A program made the position numbers and the translations under genes. A stretch of 64,000 bases of DNA from Malurus cyaneus samueli (taxonomy: Eukaryota; Chordata; Aves; Passeriformes; Maluridae), in NCBI GenBank assembly GCA_009741485.1, contig CM019216.1, positions 50,173,792 through 50,237,791 of the forward strand, given 5' to 3'. Positions within the stretch are counted from its first letter, which is position 1. Every line of letters starts with the position of its first letter. The notes under the pieces were generated by a model. That model saw nothing but the letters and a program-made list of their open reading frames with translations, ran no database searches and was not told where the DNA came from. Positions 1 through 11,404 of this stretch are shown one piece after another.

Positions 1-1419
1 TTTATTATGATCTGACCCAGTTTTTCTCATTATTTCGGTTTTGCCCATCATACGCTGCTAGACTGGAGATGAAAGGCTGTAGAAGGCTGACAAGTTATAA
101 AATTTAATCAAGTTCATACCAGCAACAGTTCTGGATAATTGTGCTTTGACCTTTTTGGCAGTACAAAGCAGAAACAGTTTAAACTGCCTGATTATTTTGT
201 TTCTCTTGATAAAATTTCTTTTGTGTTCATGCTCAAATCTGAAGAAGTGTGTGTCCATGCCTCATCTAGTATTTGATACTCTGATCTATTTCAGAATTGA
301 TACAGAACTGTGAACTGTACAGAGACTGTTCTGCGAGCTGCTAGTGGCTGTTTCAGATATTCTCAGGTGCTTCAAATGACATTAGACTTGTTTAAACAAG
401 TCTTACATGACAATGAGGCATGGCTGATAAATGATCTGAAATTCAAAAGTGTTGACCCTTTTCTTAAGAATTCTTAAGGTGAAGTATTAACTAGTAAAAT
501 TCAGTTGTGATATAAAATTAGTAAATCTCACTTAGGGCTAGTAATATTAGGAGTGCTTCCATGTGTGATCATTCCACAGATCCTGCTGTAAATGGAACTA
601 CCAGGATTCTGAAAGTACAGTACAGGGCTTGGTTGATTCCTCATTATCTGACTCACATGATTAGTTTGTTGAAGGGATGACTGTTAACCTGCATTTGTTT
701 TCTTTGTCTTCCTCACTCTTTGGGAGAAAATATTGATACCAGCCTTTCGCATCCACACATTCCCTGAGATACTTCCATTGGCACAGAATTACTGAGACAC
801 TTACTTCAGTTTTTGGTCAAAATAATTATTTCAGTATAATACTAATGAGAGTTTGTCAACCAATGTAGGAAAATTACAAGCATGTAAGTGGCAATCATGT
901 ATTTTTTTAGTAAAGCTGAATTTAGAGTTACAGAAACCTTCACTGGGGCCTCACTCTTTGCATATTGCCTGGAGAGCATTTAGCTTGAATATTGCATGGA
1001 AGTATCAAGGGATCCAGCACTGTGTTCCACAGCTCCGTGATGTGTAATGACTGGTGGTGAGAACTCTGCTTCTTCGTAAGGTACATTTCTCACAATCTGA
1101 ACAAAAGAGGCCTGAGACTGAAATAGCACTTTGAAAATCACTTTGATAAAATTCATAGAATCACTTGCTGATTAAAGTATTTTAACCAGTGCTACTACAT
1201 TCTTTGTTAACATGAGGACAAGGTGCAAAAGGCTCAAGGGGAAAGTCATTATTAGCACTGTTCATACCTCGAGTAGCAAGGCTGCTTTGTGACAAATTGC
1301 TCATGATGTGAAATGAAATTACCTAGAAGTAATTTTTTAAAGAGCTAGAATTTAAAGACTAACACTTCATGGGGGAAAATACAGTTAATTTTCTTCTCAA
1401 TTTTTTCAAATATGCACAG
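1..1419. other. Intron sequence upstream of exon A
   Basis: AT-rich non-coding sequence with no exon-like frame bounded by splice sites and no recognisable repeat family. It ends in a pyrimidine-rich tract and a CACAG acceptor at 1415-1419. It is presumed to be the 3' part of a LAMA2 intron whose donor lies outside the window. Confidence 0.75.
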
Positions 1420-1599
1420 GTGACCTTGAAGCCAGAGCAAATGATTCTGCCACTGGTGGATGAAAAGCTTCAGCGTAGCACTCTATCAGGGATTGCATTC
1501 CAGCCTCCTGAAATAGTAGCAAATATAGAACAGGTGATGCAGGATCTTCGGTCAGAACCTGTTTACTGGAGACTTCCAGAGCAGTTTGAGGGACGAAAG
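1420..1599 (+). CDS. LAMA2: LAMA2 exon A: laminin IV module, N-terminal part
   Basis: 180 nt, phase 0 at both ends, 60 codons (VTLKPEQMILPLVDE... to ...EQFEGRK). The acceptor is GCACAG at 1414-1419 and the donor GTAAAA begins at 1600. The text matches the opening of the second laminin IV (domain IV, laminin B) module of alpha-2, with the recognisable GIAFQ, PEIV and LPEQFEG stretches. This globular module interrupts an LE repeat in the short arm of laminin alpha chains. The frame runs on into exon B without loss, and an antisense open frame over the same bases has no splice support. Confidence 0.95.
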
Positions 1600-1784
1600 G
1601 TAAAACCAAAATTCCACTGAGCACTGACGTGGTTATTTTTTTTTTTTTTTTATCTTATGTTTTACTATTTTACAGCACCTTTTATCCCTCCCAATAAGCA
1701 TATCTTCACACAGTGGAAGGTTCTTCAAAAGAAAATAACTGCTATTCATTATTAAAAATTATGCTTTATTATTATTATTATTAT

Positions 1785-1815
<31 letters not shown>

Positions 1816-2346
1816 GACAGTAACACAAACAATATTTTACATATTAATATCTGTAAATATCTATGTTATATTTTTCACAGGATACATTTGCTCATAAAAA
1901 TGTTATTTGAAAAATTAAGCTGCACATACTTAATATAATACTCTTGCAATTTTTTGTTTCTCTCATTTTTAAACAAAAAATACCTGACATTTGAATGTTA
2001 CATGGGAGAAAATGATTGAAATAACCCTCCTTTTGGATGTTGTTCTGCACCTCTGGGAAGATTTATTTTGCACTTATGATATTTCTTGGTTTGGGGGAAC
2101 ACCAAGGCACATACAAAGAAACAGATAACATAATGGTTTTACTGTTATGCAGTAACAAGTTGTTGATGGGTGTTTTTGTCCTTTTCCCCAGATAGTTCCA
2201 CAATTGTTATATATTGTGTATTGTTATTTTCTACCATGTATTCTAGCATTCATCAGGCTGCACATAGGTGCAGAGCACATCTAGCTCCTTCCCAGAAATT
2301 TATTTTTAGCTAACTGAAAATGAGATTTCTTTCTGTGCTTTGTCAG
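1600..2346. other. LAMA2 intron A/B with ATT repeat
   Basis: 747-nt intron from donor GTAAAA to acceptor TTTGTCAG. It holds a poly-T run near 1637-1651 and an (ATT)n microsatellite at 1766-1813. Nothing else was recognised. Confidence 0.85.
1766..1813. repeat. (ATT)n microsatellite
   Basis: About 48 bp of ATT units with one interruption (TAATAT) near 1784-1790. Simple-sequence repeat inside the intron, probably length-variable between individuals. Confidence 0.95.
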
Positions 2347-2535
2347 CTGACCGCTTATGGAGGGAAACTGAAATATGCCATCTACTTTGAAGCACGAGAA
2401 GAGACAGGTTTTACTACTTACCACCCACAAGTCATCATAAGAGGCGGGCCTCCCACAAATACGAGAATTATCGTCCGGCACATGGCAGCCCCTCTGATTG
2501 GGCAGCTGACGAGGCATGAGATAGAGATGACAGAG
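2347..2535 (+). CDS. LAMA2: LAMA2 exon B: laminin IV module, core
   Basis: 189 nt, phase 0 to 0, 63 codons (LTAYGGKLKYAIYFEAREE... to ...RHEIEMTE). The acceptor ends at 2346 and donor GTAATG begins at 2536. It carries the most conserved part of the laminin B fold: AYGGKL, YAIYFEAREETGF, PQVIIRGG and IIVRHMAAPLIGQL. These strings match my recollection of mammalian alpha-2 almost residue for residue. Exon C follows after only an 85-nt intron. Confidence 0.97.
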
Positions 2536-2620
2536 GTAATGTTTCCATCTGCCTTTTTTAGCCCCAAACTTAAGCATATGGTTCTTTTGAATATTGTTCT
2601 TTTGTGTTTCTGTCTTTCAG
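2536..2620. other. Very short LAMA2 intron (85 nt)
   Basis: Donor GTAATG to acceptor TCTTTCAG. The frame remains open through this intron on neither side in the correct phase, and both splice sites are good. It is the only intron under 500 nt in the window. Confidence 0.9.
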
Positions 2621-2859
2621 CATGAATGGGAATATTATGGTGATGACACGAGAGCCAGAAACCCTGTGTTCTGGCAGTATTATCCTGGTAATCCAGGTCC
2701 CAACAGGACGATGTCCCAGGCAGATTTCACCTGGAGACAGTATGGAGATGACTCAAGACCAAGTAGGCCTGTATCCCGGGAAGACTTCATGAACGTGTTG
2801 TATGATGTTCATTACATCCTCATCAAGGCGACTCATGGCAATATCATGAGGCAGAGCAG
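2621..2859 (+). CDS. LAMA2: LAMA2 exon C: laminin IV module, C-terminal part, with tandem-motif insertion
   Basis: 239 nt, phase 0 in and phase 2 out. The acceptor is TTTCAG at 2615-2620 and donor GTAACT begins at 2860. The C-terminal half (SREDFMNVLYDVHYILIKAT...MRQSR) matches mammalian alpha-2. The N-terminal half is longer than expected. Where mammals, as I recall them, have one EWKYYGDD...TREDF segment of 21 residues, this exon has 56. Three W-led blocks start at 2627 (WEYYGDD), 2672 (WQYYPGN) and 2732 (WRQYGDD). The last aligns without gaps to the mammalian segment, so about 35 residues (105 nt) are extra. They include the sequon NRT at 2702-2710. The frame is intact, so the exon looks functional. 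Confidence 0.95.
2627..2788 (+). repeat. Degenerate in-frame tandem motif repeat within exon C
   Basis: Codons for W-x-x-Y recur at 2627, 2672 and 2732 (spacing 45 and 60 nt). Bases from 2636 (YGDDTRARNPV) match those 105 nt downstream from 2741 (YGDDSRPSRPV) at about 26 of 36 positions. RTMSQADF at 2705-2728 matches RPVSREDF at 2765-2788. This looks like an old local duplication in the coding sequence that has since diverged. Confidence 0.75.
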
Positions 2860-5800
2860 GTAACTCTTTCATGCAGCGATCTGAAATAGTGCAGTAGTCA
2901 CGGATAACCTCAGAGACCTCCCAGCTATTCCCAACAGAATTTGTATTCCTGACATTAGCTATAAGCCATTGCTGAGAAGGAAGAGCAGAAGGAATTCAGC
3001 AAAGGGAAGAAATGGGAGAGGGAAGTTTTATGCAATAGAAGATTTAAATCACAGCAGGCAAGCAGAATCTCTATTTTCAGAATCCTGTAAAAGAAAACAC
3101 ATGTAGGCGCACACATTCTGAAACAGTGTATTTTTTGAATAAAGCTCTACTTTATGAAAACATGGTGCTGTAATTAAATATAAATGTTAGCCTATGAAGG
3201 AGTTTTGTTCTGAGTGTGGGAAGTCAAAAATTTTGGGGTCAGATACAACATTTTCTATTCCATCTATTAATTAATAAGTTATGCAGGGAAATAAAGATAA
3301 CACTAAATTTGAAGTGGACATCAGGCAGCAACATGACAGGAACAGTACCAGTGTGCTGCAGTCTAAAGGTCAGTAGTCACACTGATAGATTTTACACTGA
3401 AAGCAGCAGTCCACCGAACAAACAAAGAACAACTGCTTAGTTACCTATTCTTCAAAGAGAAGTCTGATGTTTACAACATATTACCAGGTGAACATGATTC
3501 AATAACAATATTCTTGTTGAGAAATGCTAATTCTTTACCTGCATGTATAAATAGATATGGTCTGCAAAGTGAAAAAAACAACCTCTTACTTCCATTCAAC
3601 ACCAGTACAGTCTAAGCATGAAGTTCTGGTTCATGGAACTCAAGAAAAAAGTTATTGAAGGTTAGAAAATGTGACGTGAGAGAACATGTAAAGAAACAGA
3701 TATTTAGAACTATAAATTGCCTTAAGATGCTTAAAATTTTGTCACAGAGAGAAAGGAAAAAATAGTTCTATGCTGCCATGATGGGTAAGTCAAAAACAAA
3801 AATGAACTTAAACTTCAGCAGAAAAGATTCACATTAGACATGAAAGATAAACTGCTGGGGGTAATGAAGTTCCAGAATGGATTACATAGATAATTGTGAA
3901 AAGTGTTTACTAATCAATTCACAATATCCTTTGCATTCAAAATTTATTGGCAAGGACATGGCAATAATCAGAGATAAACTCCACAGGTCTCCAGAGGTCC
4001 TTGTTATGATTCTGTCATAAAAGTGATAGGCTAAAATGATACCTATATTTTTAGGGTACAAATAGGTCTTCAAGAGCCTTGCCTTTGGAGTTTGAAGATG
4101 AGTCATAGGGACAGATAACATGCAACTTCACAGGACTGTGTGACAGAAAGCATTAATAGTTGCTACTGTTTTCTCTCTTTAAAGTATGTAATTTACAGAA
4201 AGGTATTCATGCAGCTTGCACTGGCTAGATGATAAATATTGGTAACAGATGCCATAAGTGTTTAACATTGCTTTCATTTATTTTTGGCACAGTCCATTTA
4301 GGATATTGTATTACAAGCATAGGGGATTCCCAGGAAAAGTGTTATGAAGGTAACTCCAATGCAATGTGGAAAATTTGAGAAGCATATTCATGTTTCATGT
4401 ATGTTTCTCTCTTCCCTTGAAGCAGTACAGATCTTAGTTCAGCTGCAGAAGCAAAAATTGAATACTATCTCAGCTCCAGTGTCAAAAGGAAAGTTACATA
4501 AGCAAAGCTGATTTTGTTCTGGGGTGCGTGTGACTGCACTAGACCTGCACCATAATGCACCATCATTTTATCAAGGCTACCCCGTGTGAGGCAGACAGAG
4601 CAGGGGGAGAATTCTCAGTTCCAAGGCAGGTTTGCATGGCATCACTTAAAGAATCAGAATATATTTTTACAGCATTTCAGAATGTGACATTTTATGACAG
4701 CAGGACTTAGCAAACAGTTCATCTGGTCTTTCTGTTAACTATTCATCTGAAGTCATAACCTTGCATATAATTCTGTATTTGATTTTGGAGGCAGTAATGT
4801 TACAATGGATTTTTATGATCTGTCTAGTTAAAAAGTTAACATTTATCACATGGCATCTGAGACTTCAAGTAGAATATAGCAGGAATACATTTTGGGTTTT
4901 TTTTCAAGTAAGCGCCTTGAATGATTTCAGTAGAAGTTTCATGTAAGACTACAAAATAAATCCCAAAAAATGTTTTTAAAGGTTAGTGGAATATTACCTT
5001 GCACAAGGATTGAAGGCTTTTATTAAAAATAAGCTGAGACCCTCTAAAGAACAATATTTGTACTCAAATTTAAACATATGTTTGAATTAAGTGACTTACA
5101 ATAAAACATTTGTTTAAATAGTGTGTGTTGTGCATTCTAAATAAGGGCTTTGTTCTAAACTAGTAAAGCTTCTCTTTCCACCTGACTGCATAGTAGGAAA
5201 AGAGATATAAAGCAAAAGCATCTGCGGATGGGTGGAGGAAAATATATATATGAAGTGTTTTTACATTTTTTTTTAGGTTTTAATAGTGCTTTAATTTCAA
5301 TTGCAAAGTTTAAAATCTGCAGGTAAGTGATAAACTATAGGAAAAACACTTTAAAATAAAACCAAACTAGCAGCAGCAGTTGGGAACATAAAAATAGTGT
5401 TAGCATTCTATTAGCTAAACAGTTTAGTGGCAATGCTAATGTTGTTGCTGCTTCAAAGCTGCAGCATTATTAGTGATTTAGAGGTTTCTGCTCAGAATCG
5501 AAACTCAAACATTTTTCTCCTGTATTGTTCATTTTGTTGCCCTCATTTTCACATTCAACACTCTAAATGGAAACATTGCTTTTATTAGATTTTGTTTTGC
5601 AACAGGGCTGTGATAATAAATTCCTTGAATTGAAGTATGTGTTCAATTTCACTGCGCATTATTTCAATATTCCCAACCGTGATCAGGGTGCAGTTGTTTG
5701 ACTGCTGCCTAATAGACAGTTTCCAAAAATCAACCAAGCCTGACCTTCCTTAAGTAATATTTTCACACAAACAATAGGTAGCTTTGTGGACCTAGAGTGT

Positions 5801-7368
5801 ATTGTTATCTAAATACAGCTGTATGACAGTAAACAGTTTTTCAGCTGTGCCCTCACTCTTGAGGATGATGAAGAGGCAGATTTCATTTTCTTTTCCCATT
5901 AAATGTACTGAGTTTTTAAGGTAACTTTACATTGGCATATCAGATCTGAATGGTTTTGCCCTCTTTATTTTCAGTCTTCTGTTTTGACCTGACTTTGTTT
6001 GCTTGGGGTTGTTTTTTGTTCAGTTTCCCTGCTTCAGTTTCCCTGAATCCTTTTCTTCAGGTAATGAGAAGAGAGCACAGGGTTTAAGTTTCTCGATTGA
6101 TTTGGGGAGTTCTATATTCTCACAAGGTTGTCAGGAGGTGTGGGTCTGGTCGTGTAAGCTCAGTCACAAAACTCTCAACTAGTTCAGTGGTGGGTATTTG
6201 CTTTTCCTGCATTCATCCTGACATTGTTGCCTATATGCCAATGAGCTGAAGACTCAGGAATCAAAGTCTGGGAGTAGATGAGCAGGCTGTGAGCATGAGG
6301 AGGAGGTGAGCAGCTCTGTGAGCTCCTCTCCATTAGCATCATGCTCAGACACTTGCTGAATAGGCTCTACCTCCATGATTGACATTTATTCAGCCAGTTA
6401 GTCAGACAATCTTTGACATTTTATCTTAGGCTGGCATTATATTTGAGGCTTTATAATTTACACTATTCTGCACTTTTTGTTTCTCTGAGGCAATAGATTT
6501 AAACAAACGAACAAATCCCGAAATAAAGAAGTAAAGTTAAAGTACAGCATTGTGGTACATAAGGATTAAGTGTATTTCATTAGAAGTTATATTTGTTGTC
6601 TTTTTCTGTTATGTACTCAACCCTATTTAGTAGATCAGCGTTCATGCTGGAAAGACAAGGAGTGGTTGGGAGGCAGGGATATTAGTAATACAATAAAACA
6701 AATGTTTGAAAAGTTAAAATGTTAGAAATCTATCCCTTTCTGATATAAGCAGTTGCTTCGGTAGTAGGATTTCATGTTTGCTTTAAATTGTTTGTTTATA
6801 TGTCTAAATAATCCTAAAGAAAAAAAAAATTTACTTGGCTGCTGCTCTTAAAACTCCTGCTCAAAAGGCAAATGTCCAATGTCTTTGAAGTCTATTCTAG
6901 AGCTTGCTAGGCTGCTTTAGTTGCTGAGGATAGATTTTATTTTATTTTTTAAATAGTTGCCTCATTAAAAGCTCATTAAGTGAGTACTTTTACTGCCATA
7001 CCCCCGAGAGTCATGAATTAGAACTGCGTTAGGTAGTATGTGACTTCAGTTTCTTAATGAAAAATCAGATATGAATGTTTGTGTGTTAACTTTTGTTAGT
7101 TTGGCTGAGAAGAGATTAAAGAAAGAGATAGAATCAATCTGGAGATTTAGTTTTACTATTGTCTAGAACTAGAAAATGAGACCAGAAGTGGTGTTAACTT
7201 TGTAGTTTCCTTGGAGATGCAAAAACCAGTGCTGTTTGTCTCCTGTAGATCAAGAATCCTACAAACAGCCAAATGAGAATGTTTTCTCCCTTGCCAGCTG
7301 ACTGAAGTAACTGGATTTGAGTTAATGCTTGACTAATCTCATTAGAGCTGTTTACTCCTCTTTTTCAG
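2860..7368. other. LAMA2 intron C/D
   Basis: About 4.5 kb of AT-rich intron ending in the acceptor CTCTTTTTCAG. I saw no exon, no recognisable transposon and only a minor direct repeat (TTCAGTTTCCCTG twice, near 6020-6048). Confidence 0.8.
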
Positions 7369-7486
7369 GATTTCTGAGATCTCACTGGAAGTTGCTGAAG
7401 GCGGCCCCGTGTCTGGGATGGCTCCTCAGGCTCACCTGATAGAGCAGTGTGACTGCCCCTTGGGTTATTCCGGCCTGTCCTGTGAG
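7369..7486 (+). CDS. LAMA2: LAMA2 exon D: end of laminin IV module and resumption of the split LE repeat
   Basis: 118 nt, phase 2 in and phase 0 out. The first base completes the Arg codon begun in exon C, then ISEISLEVAEGGPV... leads to CDCPLGYSGLSCE. Donor GTACAG begins at 7487. The cysteine pattern CDCPxGYxGLSC is the C-terminal half of the LE repeat split by domain IV, as expected for laminin alpha chains. The segment just before it (VAEGGPVSGMAPQAHL) is the variable linker. Confidence 0.95.
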
Positions 7487-10400
7487 GTACAGTACTAACC
7501 TGACTCCCAGAAAAAGTCTTTGTGCCTTCTCTGGTCCATTCCTTGGCAAGGTGTGAAAAGTAATTGAGTGAGAATTAATTTAACTGGCAACAACTCTCCC
7601 TTAATTTAATTACTTCTCTAGTATCACAGGTGTTTCTCTCATAGGGAATTTCAACCCTTTTATTGCCATAGGCAAACGTGCCACTGGAACCACGGTAATG
7701 ACTCAAATACTTAGAATACAAGAAAGTGAGCTTTACTGGGACAGCATCACTGAGGCTGAATTGTGTGACTGATGCAAACAGATCAAGCCTTTTTGAACAA
7801 ATAGGGCTAAAATACTGTTGTAATAGTAAAATTCTAGCTCACTGAACACCAAGATAAAAGTGTTTGTCAACTAAGTGAGCAAAGTGCCCCTTATACATGC
7901 ACTGTATTTATTTTTTTTACTTATGAAGATTGCATATTTCAGAAGTACATAAGTGTTCTAGAGAATCAGCTGAGTTGTGTGTAAAATGGATTTCATGATA
8001 GGTACCAGAGAAAGTGCTAAGATATAATACATTGCAGTATAGAAGTTAATATTTTTGACTGACTTTGCTCTTGATGAGGAACCAATCTTTCTGTATGCTA
8101 AACACCATGTTTTCATTTTTAATCAGCACTAGCAATTCTAAATTCACTGGTTGCAGTTGCTAAACGGAGGTAGCAGGGAACAACACCTTAATTATTCTGC
8201 AAATGCCTCAGACATCCTAAGTGGGATCTGGTAAGGATTTCCCCAAAACTAGCAATGGAAGAAAAATTGGAGTATGTAAATGAAGGGGAAGATGCCATGT
8301 TATCTGTGAGAACTCTGCTCCCTTTGGATGTTATACATGATTGTGTTATGCAGCAAATGACTCAACAGGAGCACTAAGTTCATAGCAAATGTGTGCAAGG
8401 AAGCGAATGAAGTAATTTTCTTTGCACACTATTCCAATAAGAGAATACACCTGAATTTGTGTAAATACATAAGAAATTAATGGAGCCCACATTTGCTTAG
8501 AAGTACAGAATATTTTTTTTAAATTAGTGTAGCAAATTGAATTTTCAAAGAAAAATATGTGATAATGTAATTAGAACTTTATTTTAATTGACACCCACCA
8601 GGGGCTGAATAAATGTCTCAATTGCAACCTGCATACTTCATTCTTAATTGTGTGATCTTCACATGCTCATAACTTAGTTTATTTTTAATGTGCTCAGTGA
8701 AGGTTATGGTATGTTCTGTCAAGTTTTATCTAATTTTAGCAGGAAAAAACATCTGACACCTTGGTATTTTTTAAGCAGATGCTAACAGGGTGCATATATC
8801 TGTTTCATGCTTTATCCATGTAATAGCATTGTGAAGTAGTAGGCTGCAAAAGCAGGGGTAAGAATTTTCCTAATGGCTGCTTCTGAAAAACTTCAAAACT
8901 GGCAATTAAAAATATAGTCTGTTTCATCTTTTATCTGTGTCTTATTCAATCTCAGAAATCCTTCGATCAAAATAGGTGATAAGAGTGTCAATGGCATATC
9001 AGAAAAAAAACCCAGACATCAATCTTGCTTGAGAATGTACCATATATTTATAATTTGATTCTGGAGTTGCTCAGAACATGTAAAGCTGTGTTTTGCACCG
9101 TGCTTGGACGAGTCCACTTGTGGGGATAGAGAAGGAGAGGAAAAAAGGATATTTTAGTAAGAAACAGAATTACTTTCATTTGAGGTTATTTATGTAGGTT
9201 AAAATTCTTCACAAACCATGAAAAAGAAAATAGACTGTTTCCATGCTTCAGGGAACTTAGTGTTGTCTAAGTCAAAATAAGAGGGGAAAAGCAGAAATGA
9301 GTCAAGATTAATTTCTTTGTGATTCTAAAGAAAATAATTGTGTTTATGCTTTTTCCATAACTTACTGTCCTGAAGGTTTTGGCAATGATTATAAAACTGT
9401 CAGAGTGGTAATGTATGAATAAATCTAGCATGTCAGCTAGTACTTCACTGAAGAATCCTGCTTGTGGTCACAAAAATTACTTACTCCAGATTCTCTTCTG
9501 TTTTATTTTGCATCCATTTTATTCCTGTGTGAAAAGTGGACTATTCCTGTTCTTTCCAAAACGCAGGAAAGTGTCTCAACAGTAGGGAATGACCTCATCA
9601 GAGAGCTTCACAGGCTCCTGGCACCACTAGGTGGTGGGATTTATACGTGGGACAAGTGACTTCTCTGTAGGCACTTAGCCCTAATGGTCTCAGCTGTCAA
9701 AATATTCCTGTTTGTGTTTTTGTGCTGCCATGGCTGTGTGCTTTCTGAGAGCTGTGTAAGGGCTTCCACAGAATTGTGTAATAAGCCCGAAATAAAGATC
9801 AAGTGTTTGATTTTGCATGTGTCAGCTTTGCTGGCAATTTTTGAGTTACTCTCAGAATTTTATTGCCGAGCTGCATTGGAGAAGACTTAGTGATGGATAA
9901 ACTTGGTTTGGAGCTGATAATTTCAAGACATGGAAAACCTTTAACATTTTGAATTCTGTACTTTTATGGTCTTTAAATTATATAGCTATAAATAATGCAG
10001 ACATGCAGCCATTTTCTTGCTTATTACTTGACTTTTGCTTGTTATCCATCAGGTAGTCTGTAGGTAGATACTAGCTTGTCAAACCCGAAAAAACATACCA
10101 GGGATAAAGGAAACAGAATCATCATGTTTGCTCTCCACAGTCCACGCAAAAAACATTATTTTGAAAACAAACTCTTTGCTTAAGTAATGAAAGGAATGAT
10201 GCTTGATGCACAGTGAGAACAGAAAGGTGTTCTGCATGTGAATGAAAGATCTCTCAAGCTGTAGTATAAAAGCCTGATGCCAGTGGAGTGCTCCGGGGAT
10301 TTTTCAGCCATGTTTCCAATTAGAGCTGGCTCTTGTTATCTGTAAAGTACTGTATATTGTTTGTAACACAGCTGGAAGCCTGTCAGGTTCTTTTCACAAG

Positions 10401-10499
10401 TTGTGAAAACTGGTGATTGGAAAGATGAGCTTGCAGTGCGCCCCATACACAGTCCATTCTGTAATGATCTGTTTTCTTCTGCATCTTTCTTTTCTGCAG
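7487..10499. other. LAMA2 intron D/E
   Basis: About 3.0 kb of AT-rich intron. Short open frames near 9462-9890 have no splice support and no family resemblance. No repeat family was recognised. Confidence 0.8.
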
Positions 10500-10634
10500 T
10501 CATGCTCTCCAGGATTTTATAGGCTTCCATCTCCACCTGCGGGAAGGACACCTGCTCAGACCTTAGGCACCTGTGTTATGTGTCAGTGTCATGGACACAG
10601 CACTATGTGTGACTCTGAAACATCAGTTTGTCAG
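10500..10634 (+). CDS. LAMA2: LAMA2 exon E: LE repeat
   Basis: 135 nt, phase 0 at both ends, 45 codons (SCSPGFYRLPS... to ...CDSETSVCQ). The acceptor is TTTCTGCAG and donor GTATTA begins at 10635. It contains CxPGFYR followed by GTCxxCQCHGHSxxCDxETxxCQ, which ends one laminin EGF-like repeat and begins the next. Six evenly spaced cysteines and the GHS/CD pattern are typical of rod-like LE arrays that space the globular modules of the short arm. Confidence 0.96.
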
Positions 10635-11279
10635 GTATTACACTTCTAAACTTATGCACCAGATTATCTTAATGTAAAATTCCTAAGTTTTGCTACTAAT
10701 ATAAAAGAAAAAATAGAATGATATTTTAATACAATTTTGCCTAAGTACCTTAAGTGTCAAGTTCAGGGAGAGTCATAAAAGCAAACTTTTGAAGTTTTCA
10801 GTCCTGATTCTCTAGAGTTCAGATTATGCAGTACTTTTTCATCCCTGAATTCCTATTTGAGTAAAAAGAAAAACTAATCATCTTCAAAACAAAGAAGCAA
10901 TGTACCATGTGTCATACAGTAGACACAAATATGCTCGTACAAGCAGTAATACACATGACCTGATACAGAAAGACTGAATTTTAATTATTTCTCCTCCAGT
11001 GGCTGGAACAAAGGAGGGAAGAAAGGATGAATGGGATGTGAGATTCTGTAGGATACATCTGGGTAGCTACAAGACCTGTATTCTCTCTTCTTTTAAGCCC
11101 ATATATTACTCAGCAGGCATTTGATAGATTCTTAAAGCAAGCATCCCCACTGAGAGTCGTATCAGGGAGAAAGAAATTATGTATTGAAGTAACTTTGAAT
11201 CCCTAAGGCTGGGAACAAAATGCTGTCTTCCTTCTTGTAATTACCGAATACAGCTTTCATTCTGTCTCTTTCCTTGCAG
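10635..11279. other. LAMA2 intron E/F
   Basis: 645-nt intron with a good polypyrimidine tract and acceptor TTCCTTGCAG. Nothing else was seen. Confidence 0.88.
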
Positions 11280-11404
11280 AACTGTCAGCACAATACTGCT
11301 GGTCAGCACTGTGAGAGGTGTGCACCGGGATTTTACGGCGTTGTCCAAGGCTCTCCGAATGACTGTCAGCCTTGTGCTTGTCCCCTGTCCATTTCTAGTA
11401 ACAA
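11280..11404 (+). CDS. LAMA2: LAMA2 exon F: LE repeat
   Basis: 125 nt, phase 0 in and phase 2 out. Begins [20 protein letters not shown], a textbook LE core (CxxNTxGxxCExCxxGFYG), and continues to [15 protein letters not shown]. Donor GTAAGT begins at 11405, leaving AA to be completed as Asn by exon G. An apparent read-through to a stop shortly after the donor confirms that splicing is needed here. Confidence 0.96.
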
